This document shows, in pieces, positions 10,606 through 20,310 of a stretch of 64,000 bases of DNA. The translations under genes and the position numbers were made by a program. This DNA comes from Prorocentrum cordatum (Eukaryota > Sar > Dinophyceae > Prorocentrales > Prorocentraceae): positions 25,001-89,000 of the forward strand of contig CAUYUJ010008591.1 of NCBI GenBank assembly GCA_963575745.1, in the 5' to 3' direction. The notes beneath the pieces were generated by a model. The model ran no database searches. It was given only the letters and a program-made list of their open reading frames with translations, and had not been told where the DNA came from. The number at the start of each line of letters is the position of its first letter. The first letter of the stretch is position 1.

Positions 10606-10789
10606 CCAGACATGAGCGCGTCGTAGCAAAATCAGGACGGGAGGTTTTCGCTAATTTCTGGCCTCGGGGGGTCCTCGCCGAGCCTCGGGGCCGTCAATAA
10701 ACGACTCAGGACGAAAAACCGGTCCCGGGGAAAGGATCGGGACTTCCAGGGACCCCGCATTGAAAAAATCAGGACGTCGCATGTCTGGG
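10606..10789 (+). mobile_element. TIR family A, complete copy
   Basis: Starts CCAGACATGAGCGCGTCG, ends AAAATCAGGACGTCGCATGTCTGGG, with the internal ACGACTCAGGACGAAAAACC and GGGACTTCCAGGGACCC landmarks of the family. Confidence 0.75.
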
Positions 10790-10853
10790 GTCCGAGCAAC
10801 CCAAGCGCGCCAGCCAGTGCTGGTGGGACCCCCCTGCGTGCCCACACTCCTAC

Positions 10854-10963
10854 TCGCCATCGCTCGGAGGTCCATTACCCATGCATTATTCGACGTCGTG
10901 CGCTTCTTCTTCCGCATCAAGACCCAATCTGCTCCTAAAAAGTGCACTCTTCTGGGCGATGCC
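10854..10963 (+). mobile_element. Short TIR element (CGCTCGGACGT ends), diverged copy
   Basis: Begins CGCCATCGCTCGGAGGTCCA and ends GCACTCTTCTGGGCGATGCC. The arrangement follows the better-preserved copy at 35182-35308. Confidence 0.5.
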
Positions 10964-11089
10964 AAGAATAGACGCACGCGCCCAACCACGTACATGAATA
11001 CTGCCCCCCCCAGTCCGCGAGAACAACCTCGTGATACGAACGTTCGCGCAAAATATACCTTCGAAACCAACGTGGATTCATGTTCGCTC

Positions 11090-11129
11090 TTGAACCAAAG
11101 GTCACTCCCGCGAACGGCCACTCTTACGT
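11090..11129 (+). mobile_element. Right end of an introner-like AAGAGTGACC element
   Basis: ACCAAAGGTCACTCCCGCGA followed by CGGCCACTCTTACGTG matches the right end of the elements at 9454-9640 and 43026-43194. I did not find its left end. Confidence 0.5.
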
Positions 11130-11134
11130 GCTAA

Positions 11135-12255
11135 GGGAACTCGTGTCGTGTCGACCCTGGCGTTTGTTCCTGACACTGCGGGATCGTTCAACCTTGAGCG
11201 ATCGGCCATTTCCGAAACGTCTGATCCTTCAACGTCGACCGATTCTAGGTCGCCAGCGGCGATCAACGTTGAACGCGGGCGGCAAAGTTGCCGCTGGTCG
11301 ACAGGACGCGAACCTACCGTAGCCGACCTGCAAAGGTTCGCAAATCATGGTCGGAGGAACTTGCGCGAGCCAGGGGGGGCCAGGGAACCTATTGAAACAA
11401 GAAGAGGGCCCATGAGTCTGGAGAGATATCATGGCCCCGGCCAGGATCCCCTAATCATCGGCTACAGGTGCAGAGGGGGCCTGGTGGACTAAAGGCTCCC
11501 CGCTCTTCTGCGTGGGTCAGACAGAGAGAGAGAGAGAGATACCCGTATGCGAGTCTCAACGACGACGATGACGACGACGATGACGACGATGAACCTAAAA
11601 TCATCAAGCCTAGTCGTCACCCCCTAGATGACGATAGAGGCCGCTTCCTCCAGGTTTAGAAGGGTATATCCCCAACTGGGGTGGTAAAATGGTTGGGGTC
11701 TGGAGGGGGATGGGGATGGGGATAGGGGTCAGTCAAACGATCCTGACCCTAGTCGTCACCCCCCTCTCTCTTGGCCGCCCCCGAGCCTGGGGCTTGCCTT
11801 GGGACGCCCGAAATGGGTACGGAACAAAAATGGGCACGCGATGCCCAGCAACAAAGGCTGTCCAAAGCCGACAGCGGCCGCTGCTGGGCAGGCGGCCCTC
11901 TGTCTCAGACGGACAACCTCCGCGGCGGCGCGGACAGCGAGTCGTGCTTCAAACGAGCAGGAACTGCTGTTGGGCATCCTACCCATTTCTTCCGTACCTC
12001 ATTTCGTGTGTGCCGATTGCCCTGCAAATTCTCGAAGAGCTCGAAGTGGAGCGCGGCGCCGGTGGCCGTCGTTGGCGGCAAAGTGTGGCTGCCGAAGAAC
12101 CACACGCCCTCGTCGCAGGGCAGCCTCTCGGGCGTTGCCAGACGTTCCCCTGACCCTGCGGCGAGCCCGGGGGGTCGGGTCGGGTCTGGATCGTGGAGTT
12201 CGCGGGTCTGCTTGACTCGGGTGGCTTGAACCTTTCGGGTCTTGCTACGACTGGG
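11135..12255. other. Repeat-derived sequence, no gene supported
   Basis: Contains an ATCGTTCAACCTTGAGCG repeat (about 11140-11330), a degenerate relative of the CDPK intron 10 element (about 11333-11455), a (GA)n run at 11522-11540 and a short (GAC/GAT)n run at 11560-11592. Frames between 11700 and 12255 are not conserved in any family I recognise. Confidence 0.4.
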
Positions 12256-12259
12256 AGCG

Positions 12260-12440
12260 CCCAGAGGTCCAGCGCATTGAAACAATCAGGACGAAAGTTT
12301 TTCACCGTTTTCGGCCTCCAGAGGCCCTCGCTGGGCCCTGGGACCGTCAAAAAACGAATCAAGATGAATAGCCGGTCCTGTGGAATGGGCCGAGACTTCG
12401 GGGGACCCGGTATGAGAAAAATCGCCACATCGGATCTCTG
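12260..12440 (+). mobile_element. TIR family A copy
   Basis: Starts CCCAGAGGTCCAGCGCATTG and ends near CATCGGATCTCTG. Internal landmarks include GTTTTCGGCCTCCAGAGG, CGTCAAAAAACGAATC and GACTTCGGGGGACCC. Confidence 0.75.
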
Positions 12441-13019
12441 CGAGGAGCGGGCCTTCTCAGAAGGCTCGGAGGTCCGCAGGCCTTCTGAACAGTGTTCGAA
12501 GCTTCCCCCGAAGACACAGAAATGGTGGAACGAACAATGACATACACATAAAAACTCGGAGGTCCGCGCAGATCTCTCGCATCGGCGCTGGGCCCCCCCG
12601 GGCGGCGCCTCTGGCGCCGCCCCTGGCGTGTTCCGCGCGCCAGGGAGGAGTGTCCATCGAGAAATCCGCGCGGACCTCCGAGTTTGCATGTTCATGTCAT
12701 TGCTCGTTCCCCTCCGAAAAAACTCCTCAGAAGGCTGAGGCGCCCCGCCGCCTTCTGAGCGGGCCGTCTCCCTCTCACTTCCAACCCCCCGTGCTCGCCG
12801 CCGACTGGCCCGGGGTGCCCCCATGGCCCGGGGTGCCCCCAGGATATTCCCCAGGAGGCCCCCACAGCCTCGGCCCCCGCGGCCTCCGTAGCACCCCGCA
12901 CGGGGGCCCAGGGGGCCCCAGGGGCTGCAAGATTGAGGGAAGAGCTGGGGGCGCCGCGGGCCATGGGGACCTTTCGCAACCCCCGAGCCTCAGGCGGGGC
13001 CCCTCGGGGTCGCCCGCGA

Positions 13020-13105
13020 CCTGGACGGAGCCGATGAAGCCGTAGTTCTTGGCCGCGTTGAACACCTCAAGTTCGTCGTGCCCAGGCATGCTCACGCCGT
13101 GGGAC
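13020..13105 (-). CDS. Possible cold-shock-domain exon fragment
   Basis: A minus-strand stretch encodes a segment ending LEVFNAAKNYGFIGSVQV. The FN-x2-K-x-YGFI pattern is the RNP1-type core of cold-shock domains, a family abundant in dinoflagellates. A CCAG|GT donor follows this core, as expected for an exon end. The longer surrounding frame (to 12775) is Pro/Gly-rich and looks non-coding. It is about 2.9 kb upstream of the RRM gene on the same strand, so it might be a 5' exon of that gene; I have no direct evidence for the link. It could equally be a lone fragment. Confidence 0.35.
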
Positions 13106-13454
13106 AAAACAAACCTTGTTCTTGCGCCGCCGCGCGGCAGAGGCGATCCCCGCGCGCACGTCGGGGTGAAACCGGGGCACAGCATCGCGAGTTCACCCGC
13201 ACGCAAGAGTTCGGGTGACCCAAAAGGGTGTCCAGCTGAAAGGGGGTGGTGCCATAGATTTGGGGCAATTCTATTGCAAATGTACTGCGCCGGAGAATTG
13301 TCTGGCATTGTTGTTTGCAAGTAATGTATTGCACGCGGGGTTGCAGCAATACATTTGCGCCCCGAAATGTATTGCACGCCCCACATGGGCTGCAACCCAC
13401 AGAGCTGCTGCACCACGTCGATTGCACCACCCCCTTGTCGCTGGACCCCCTGTT

Positions 13455-13860
13455 GGGCCAACCCGAAAGAGGGAGGGAGGAGGCGAGAGAGGCGGCCGTA
13501 ACCAGCCTCGAACGTGTCCCTATCCCTAAGATGGGCGAGCAAAAGGCGAGGACAACCTCAGGGATAGGCCCTCAGAAACTGAGGGAATCCTTAAGATCGG
13601 CATCGAGGTGAGGTGATGTCAACCATAAGGATAGGGATATGTTTCAAACTGGCAAGGCCGCGGAGAAGGGGGGGAGGGCTCGGGGGGGCACTCTGCGTGG
13701 TTTTTTCTTCGCCAAGTGATCAAGGATGCTCCTGGATGGTCCTCGCCGAAAAATGCACACGTCCGAGCGATGCCAAGAAAGAGGGAGGGAGGAGGCGAGA
13801 GAGGCGGCCGCGGAGCAGGGGGGGAGGGCTCGGCAGGGCACTCTCGCGCAGCGGAGCTGC
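13455..13860 (+). repeat. Local duplication with a truncated CGCTCGGACGT element
   Basis: AAGAGGGAGGGAGGAGGCGA recurs near 13465 and 13775, and an AGGGGGGGAGGGCTCGG segment recurs near 13668 and 13820. Between them, 13695-13774 is a truncated copy of the element at 35182-35308 (ATCAAGGATGCTCCT, GGTCCTCGCCGA, ACACGTCCGAGCGATGCC). Confidence 0.6.
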
Positions 13861-13937
13861 GGCAGGGTGCGGCGGGAGCGGCCGGGCCGACGGGCAGCCC
13901 CCGGCAGCTGCCGCGGGGCGGCGTCGCAGAGCACCCA

Positions 13938-13998
13938 GGAGGAGGAGGACGGAGGAGGAGGAGGAGGAGGAGGAGGAGGAGGAGGAGGAGGAGGAGGC
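13938..13998. repeat. (GGA)n microsatellite
   Basis: About twenty GGA triplets. Confidence 0.9.
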
Positions 13999-14229
13999 GG
14001 GGGGGAGGGGGGAAGGGGGAGGAGCCAATAGCCGCAGTGCGGGCAGGGCCCAGCAAGTCGTCGTGACAAAAAAAAGGCGCTGGCGGTAAACCGTCAACCT
14101 GGGCTGCAATCTGGAACTCTCCGAGCTTGCTTTCCCGCGTGCTTGCCGTTGTGTGCACCTCAGGGCCCCCCAGCCAGTCCAAATCTCGAGACTCGACCGA
14201 CTAATGTAACGACACAGCAGAGCAGTTGC

Positions 14230-14415
14230 AGCGCGGAGTGCTCGCGTCGTGCAAAAAAGCGACGGGAAGGTTTTGACAATGTTCGGCCTCCGGGTGCCCT
14301 CGCCGGGCCCCGAGGCCGTCAAACGACGGCTCGCGAGGAAGCGCCAGCCCTGGGGGAAAGCGTCGGGACTGCCAGGGCCCCCCGTAGTGAGAACGTCGGG
14401 ACGTGGCAGGCCTGG
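14230..14415 (+). mobile_element. TIR family A, diverged copy
   Basis: Internal order ATGTTCGGCCTCCGGG, CCCTCGCCGGGCCCCGAGG, CGTCAAACGACGGCTCGCGA, CGTCGGGACTGCC, ending GACGTGGCAGGCCTGGG. The left end is weak. Confidence 0.65.
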
Positions 14416-14599
14416 GTGCGCAAGCTGGCCAGGCGGGCCGCGGAAAGATTACGTCGAGACAGACTTGGGCGAGGCTCGAAGCGAGAGTCGAACGGCTCGG
14501 GGCCCACCATCGGGCCACTCGGCAAGACAAAGACCCCGAACGTGGTTGTTGTTGATCAAAGCGCGCTCGGGTATTTCCGCACACTGGGCCCCCATTAAG

Positions 14600-15680
14600 C
14601 TGGGGGAAGGATGGCGTTCTTGGAGAGGGGAGGGCAAGGCAGGACGCGATGGACCAGCGAGGGACGTTGTATTAGATGGTTGCTGTCAGTGGGCCCGACT
14701 CGGGTCACTTGGGTCGTCGAATGCCCACATGCCACATGCACCTTGGTCATCTTGCATCGGGAGGGCGTAGGGGTGGAATAGAGCAAGAAATTGTGCTAGA
14801 AGGTAATTGCCCTTGACGGCCCCATGAGACGGGACATGTCAGCCGCAAGCTGGCTTCGCTCCCAAACCCCACCTTGGGATACAATCACCGCCTCTCTACG
14901 TATCCCCGATAGAGCAAGGCCATCGGGTGCTCGACTTTAGACAGGTGGCAGCTGGTAGTGAAAAGAAGGGCTTGTAGGGACGTATGGGAAGAAAACCTTG
15001 GACGGGATGGTGTAATTCAACATCGTTGATGCATCCTGGGTTTACTCTTGTCTTTTTACGTTGGGCAAACTTGAGTCTTGGCTGTAGCGTCCGTGCGAAC
15101 GTAACAGGCAAGGCAAAGAGGCACGCCTGACCTAGCAGCACTAAGAGAGTAGAAGGCCAGATAAATGACGATGGACAAATTTGAAGAGCATGCAGAGTAT
15201 GCTGCGTGGCCAGGTCACGCAAGAACTCCCCCCCCACCAACTCCTCTGCCCATCCGATCCCGTCCGTAAGTTACTCTAGTCCTCCACCTCCACCTCCACC
15301 TCCCTCCGCGCGAAACGAGGCCCCCTCCTCCTCCGCACACACGCACACATCCTCTCCGCGTCCCCCCCCTCCCCAGACCCCCGACCTCATGATCTTCTTC
15401 ATGACGTGGACCCCCATAAGGTCCGGTAAGACGAAGCCAGGACGAGGATACAATCGGGTGAGGGGGAATCGAGAATCTCTACTTCTAAACTATATAGACG
15501 GGCGCCCTCAAATGGATCGACGGTGTAGAAGTTACCACTGGGAGCCAGCGACTCTTTTATACACAGCTACCCTCCCTGGAGGTACTTGCAAAGTTTGTCG
15601 GAGGGCGTCTATGTGTATATCTATATAGATTGCTATTTTCCTCGTGGCGGAGAATCTGAAGGATCCAGCGGCTCTGCGGT
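14600..15680. other. No gene supported
   Basis: AT-richer than its neighbours, with no recognisable protein or RNA. A (CTCCAC)n-like run is at 15280-15303, and a lone family A end (CCCAGACCCCCGACCTCATG) is near 15374. Confidence 0.3.
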
Positions 15681-15682
15681 GA

Positions 15683-15704
15683 TAATCCTCATCATCAACA
15701 TCAC

Positions 15705-15766
<62 letters not shown>

Positions 15767-15821
15767 CCATCGTCATCATTATCATCATCAGCATCACCAT
15801 CATCATCATCATCAACATCAC

Positions 15822-15899
<78 letters not shown>

Positions 15900-15919
15900 A
15901 TTTAAATTCATCATCATCG

Positions 15920-15956
<37 letters not shown>

Positions 15957-16020
15957 GATCATCATTATCACCGTCATCATCATCATCATTATCACCATCA
16001 CCAGCATCGTCATCATCATA
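15683..16020. repeat. (ATC)n microsatellite, about 340 bp
   Basis: A long array of CAT/ATC triplets with scattered CAC, GTC and ATT variants. Poly-Ile, poly-Met and poly-His frames here are artefacts of the repeat. Confidence 0.95.
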
Positions 16021-16179
16021 ATACTACTAATCGTAACCGTAATCGTAAAACTACTGGTGTGATTTTGAACAATACCAAGCCAAACAACAACTATTACGAA
16101 TAAGAAACCTGGTACCAGTAAGGAAACCAGCAATACTACGAATGAAAAATAACTCCCGTCGTGTTTTGTCGTGGCCCAT

Positions 16180-16436
16180 GCCCAGAAAACACGACGGGCG
16201 GCTTTTGACCACTCTTGGCCATCCAAGGGCCCTCGCCAGGCCCAAGGACCGTCAAACAACGGCTCGCGATGAAACACCAGCAGACAACGTCGTGACCAGG
16301 TTGGGCGAGGCTGGGAGCAAGGGTCGAGGAATTCGAGCCCCATCATCGGGCCACTCGGCGAATATGAAGGCCGCATCGGCGATGCGGCGCAATCCTCCAA
16401 CCCCATCTACTCGGACCCCATTTGGGAGGCCTGGAA
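16180..16436 (+). mobile_element. Truncated TIR family A copy followed by a half copy of family B
   Basis: About 16180-16300 carries family A landmarks (CTTGGCCATCCAAGGGCC, GACCGTCAAACAACGGCTCG). About 16355-16436 carries the right half of the palindromic family B: GCATCGGCGATGCGGCGC, then TCCTCCAACCCCATCTACTC and GGGAGGCCTGG. Confidence 0.6.
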
Positions 16437-16704
16437 CCCGGACCCCCGACGTCACGTTTTTGTTCGTGGCGTCGACCCCCAGCGGTCTCGAGCCTTTCCG
16501 GGGGACCGCACTTTCTTGTTTTTCTCCCCCCACGTCTACCACTGCGACGCTGCTACCGCCTCCACGCTGCGACTGGACTGGCTTCTCAGCCCGAATGGTT
16601 TCTTGCCGGTCCCAGGGGCCTGGCGAGGGCTCCCAGAGGCTGAAAACGATCAAAAGCAGTATGTCGCCATTGCTTCATGACCCGAGGGGGGTTGGGAACC
16701 TTCC

Positions 16705-16825
16705 CCTCCTCCTCCTCCTCCTCCTCCTCCTCCTCCTCCTCCTCCATCCCCGCCTCCTCCTCCTCCTCCTCCTCCTCCTCCTCCTTCTCCCCCTCCTCCT
16801 CCTCCCCCTCCTCCTCTTCCTCCAG
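16705..16825. repeat. (TCC)n microsatellite
   Basis: A TCC/CCT array with CCC and CAT interruptions. Confidence 0.95.
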
Positions 16826-16939
16826 AAGGGTCTGTTGAGCAGGAAGCGACCGTCCAGGCATCCCTTAGGCCTACCACGACATGACCTTAGAACAATCTTG
16901 TTTCCAATAGCGGAAAGAGTGCTCTTCTAACGTGCAGCC

Positions 16940-17600
16940 GATGCATGAAAACGAGATGGCCTCGTCCAGAAAGGTTATATGAGAGACATCTCGTGCAAAC
17001 CAAGGATGGATCCCGGAGCACTCCTTTGTGGGCCTATCGGCGAGGCAAGACGCCTCGTCACTTTGGGGATCTTCTGACCCGTGTCAATCCAGACCCGGGT
17101 CAGTCAGGCCGTGCAAAATCCTGCAAGATCCTGCACCCAAGCCCGGGTCAATGCGAAGGATCCTGCAAGATCCTTCGGGGTCCTGCACCCAAACCTGGGT
17201 CAATGCGACCCTGGCCGTGCAGGATCCCGCAAGGTCCGGCGCTCTGGCCGACCCCCGTTTGCATTGACCCCCGCCTCAAAACTCCCGATCACTGATTGAG
17301 TCCCAGGCCCCGGACCTCACGATCTTTTCAAAACGTCAACCCCAAGAGATCTCGACCCATTCCTCGGGACCATTTGTCCCAGGGCCCAGCCAAGGCCCCA
17401 AGAGGCATACCGTCGGGATTGATTGGAGAGGACACGCGAGAGGACACAAGACCCTTCCGAGGGCCACATTGCCACGATAATGTAGAAGGCATGTGTCGCG
17501 AACACACAGGACACAAGAGTACCCTTGGTTTGGCAGGGTCGACCCACTAATCTGGGCCGACTATAAAATAACCCAAAACCTGCCGTCATTGTTTCTGACC
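16940..17600. repeat. Dispersed repeats upstream of the LINE
   Basis: About 17090-17250 has several copies of AGGATCCTGCAAGATCC-like and CCCGGGTCAATGCGA-like motifs, which recur at about 51000-51115 inside CDPK intron 5. A partial family A end (CCCAGGCCCCGGACCTCACG) starts at 17302. About 17426-17550 (GAGAGGACACGCGAGAGGAC to GGCAGGGTCGACC) resembles 27840-27970. Confidence 0.5.
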
Positions 17601-17701
17601 CGAGGGGGTACGGGATCATGTTCGTGAGGTGAAAAAGGAAACGAAGCTCATTTTTGGCCCCAAGCGCACCTGCGTGCACGAGGAGGGCCAGAGGAACAGC
17701 C

Positions 17702-18757
17702 ATGCAGGGACCCAAGAAACATCGAGCCCCTGGGGAGTTCTGGCGATGCACCCAGCCCGACTGCCGCTGTGCCAAGAAGCAGGCGCATTGGCGGTGGTGC
17801 AAGCACTGCGGCAAGAAGCGCCATGGCGGGTCGGACAAGCCGCCATGGGCGCGCGAGAGGCCGCCTCGCGGCGGGGGCGTTGCTCCTGTCCAGCATGATG
17901 GCAGCCTGGGTGTGGATGCCATGCAGGCGTTGGTGGCTTTTTCGCAGAGGGCAAGGGAGACGAGGAGTTGGCCGAGAAGCACCGCGCGGCCATCCGCGCC
18001 GAGACCCAGCCTGCTGCTCCCACCTCTTTGTCCAAAGAGGAACTGCGTTCCATGGTCACACTGGCGGAGAAGTCGGGTGACGAGGCCACCGCAAAGAAGT
18101 GCCGGCAGCTCCTCAACCAGGTCGGCAAGCCTGCCGAAGACAAGAGGCCAGCCCAGCTCCGTGCCAACAACGCCCATGCTCGTGCACGCAAAGCAAAGGG
18201 TAAGTTGGAGACGAGAGGTCGACGCTCGCGGACCTGCTCGAGCAGGTGGAGGCGCAGCGCCAGCTCGTCGCGGAGCTGGTCACGGAGCTGGAGGCCGCTG
18301 AGGGCGAATACAAGCAGGCGGTGGCGAATGTTGCTGCGGGGGCGGGCGCTCCTGCGACGACAACTGGCCACGTGGCCGTGGCCGACAGCTCCCAGCCCAT
18401 CCGTCTGTCGCTGTCGAAGCTCATGGACGGCGAATTGGACAACATCGACCTCGATGATGACGGGCTCTTCGGCTTCGCGGAGTTCGAGGTGCTCGGGCCC
18501 GAAGACGTGGAGGAGGCCCAGAAGCGCAAGATGCAGATGCTCAAGGCGTGCAAGGAGATGGCGGGCAATTTCTTCGGAGAGGTCCGTCAGAAAGGCGAGT
18601 CCCTGCAGGCAGAGCACACGGCGTTGCAGGAGAGGCTGGCCGCGAATACGAGGCGCGCTGCTGATGGAGCGGACATCGCCGTGGTCGAGGACGGCAAGGG
18701 CAAGGACGAAAGTGGCGGCTGCGGCTGCGAAGGGCGCTGGCAAGGGCTCGCCTAGCC
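17702..18757 (+). pseudogene. LINE ORF1 (gag-like) with zinc finger and coiled coil, frameshifted
   Basis: Starts at an ATG at 17702. Residues 14-40 hold a W-x-C-x4-C...C-x2-C finger (FWRCTQPDCRC, then WCKHCGKK). The frame then changes near 17950 to one giving KHRAAIRAETQ and a Ser/Lys/Glu-rich part. A further change near 18220 enters a heptad-rich stretch (ADLLEQVEAQRQLVAELV), a probable coiled coil. An Asp-rich segment and a long helical tail end at 18757. The predicted role in an active copy would be RNA binding and particle formation. Two frame changes mean no complete protein is made. Confidence 0.65.
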
Positions 18758-19254
18758 AGGGCCAGGAGTTGGGGTAGCATTGTCAGAAGCACCATGAAGC
18801 GTGGCGGAGATGGTCGTAGTGTCGCCAGGAGTTGCCGCGGTCGTTTCAGTTGCTGCGACGTGGTCAAGACTGGGTTTCAGTCGAGACCGCAGGCGTGCAG
18901 TACACCATCTACTCAGGCATTCTCATCTTCAAAGTCGGCCTCATCGTCGACGCCGGCTCGGGGACAACGATCTCCTGAGCATCGCCAGCTGCGGGGTGTC
19001 CAGAGAGGCCGTTCGCCTTCTGGGAGGCACCGAGCCTGACGGTGCTGACCTGGCGAGTCGTTTGCCTGGCTGTCCCTCGTCGCCCCCGCTCTGCGCAGGA
19101 CCGATCTCCGAACCCTGTCCGCGTGTGGAGCGTCGGCGATCTCGGCGCGCAGGGCTGCGAGGCCGAGGCCGCCGCCCGAGGGCGAGGCCCTGCCTGGCGA
19201 GATGCCTCTCGCCAGGGAGGGGCCGCGGCCAGTCGGCTGCCCGGCCCCTCCTCG

Positions 19255-19345
19255 CCCCCACCCGAATCCTGTTCGAGCGGAGCGTCGGCGAATCCCGTTC
19301 GACCTCCGAATCCTGTTCGACCTCCGAAGCCTCTTCGAGCGGAGC
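19255..19345 (+). repeat. Short tandem repeat inside the LINE spacer
   Basis: Repeats of GAGCGGAGCGTCGGCGA and TCCGAATCCTGTTCGACC alternate between ORF1 and the endonuclease part. A diverged unit is at 19105-19145. Confidence 0.6.
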
Positions 19346-19559
19346 GTCGGCGATCACTGCCTGCGAGACTGTGGGCCAGTGGTCGCCGCCCGAAGGGGGG
19401 GGGCTGGCGGCGGCGCGCCCCCCCCCCTCCTCTGCGCGATGCCAGTCCGGCCTGCGCTGTCCGTCGCCCAGGAGTCCACAGCCTCGCTGGAGCCGCCAGC
19501 TCGCTCGACGTTCTGCAGGCCCCCCCCCGGGAGCCGCCCAGTCCGGCAGGCTTCGGCCT

Positions 19560-20310
19560 CGCCGTGGAAAGCTGCAGCGCCGCGTGCTGGAGCTCTTTCA
19601 AGGAGTGGCTCGGCAACGCGGCGGCTCCTATCATTTGCCTGCAAGAGCACCACATCGTGAGCCCCACGGCGCTGAGGGAGGCTACCTCGCGGTGCTGTCG
19701 GCATGGCTGGAAAGCCATACTTCCCCCCGCTACGGCTGGTCAAGGTGATGGTTCCCCTGGGGGAGTAGGTCTACTCGCGAGGGACTTCCTGGGCCTGCAC
19801 GAGCCTCTATGGGGTGCCTCTCTTTACGCTGGGAGGCTTGTCAACGCTTTGGCCCACCTCCCTGGGGACTCGCCGTTGTTGGTCCTGTCGGCCTACCTTT
19901 TCGTCAGCGAGGGTCTGTCCAACAGGGACCTCGACATCCTGAGGAATGATGGAGCTACTGTGAGGATGTCGGGGCACCAGGCGGTCCTTGGAGGGGACTG
20001 GAAGATGCCTCCTGAGATGCTCCTGGAGTCGGGTTCCCCTGAAAAGCTCAGAGGATCTCTGTTCAAACCTACTGGCTTGGGGACTTGCAGGTCCTTGGGT
20101 GGTCTGAGTGCCCTGGATTACTTTGTGTGCGCGGGGGGCATTGCGAAGGGCATCCAGGAGACGAGTATCGTACAGGTGTCGCAGCTGTCGCCGCACAAGC
20201 CAGAGCTTCTTCAACTTTTTCCTAGGCTGGCCCGGCTGCGCGCTGACTTTTCGCAAGCCCCCGCCGATCCCGAAGGACAGGCCGATCGGGGTCGGACGGG
20301 GGCCGTCTGA
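19560..20310 (+). pseudogene. LINE AP-type endonuclease domain
   Basis: In one frame open from 19042 to a TGA at 20308: an ICLQEH motif (metal-binding Glu) near 19630, GGVGLLAR near 19758, VLGGDWKMPPE near 19985 (the GDWN-type motif) and SALDYFV near 20110. These match the order of the endonuclease/exonuclease/phosphatase fold. The usual SDH-type catalytic His position reads ALDYF. The domain would nick target DNA to prime reverse transcription. The reading frame is lost after about 20215, where the following linker is in another frame. Confidence 0.7.

Noticed and set aside
12775-13542. A 255-codon minus-strand frame taken whole as a gene
   Set aside because: Only a short cold-shock-like stretch inside it is protein-like; the rest is Pro/Gly-rich and repeat-derived.
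15586-16406. Poly-Ile and poly-Met frames that look like membrane proteins
   Set aside because: Direct translation of the (ATC)n microsatellite.
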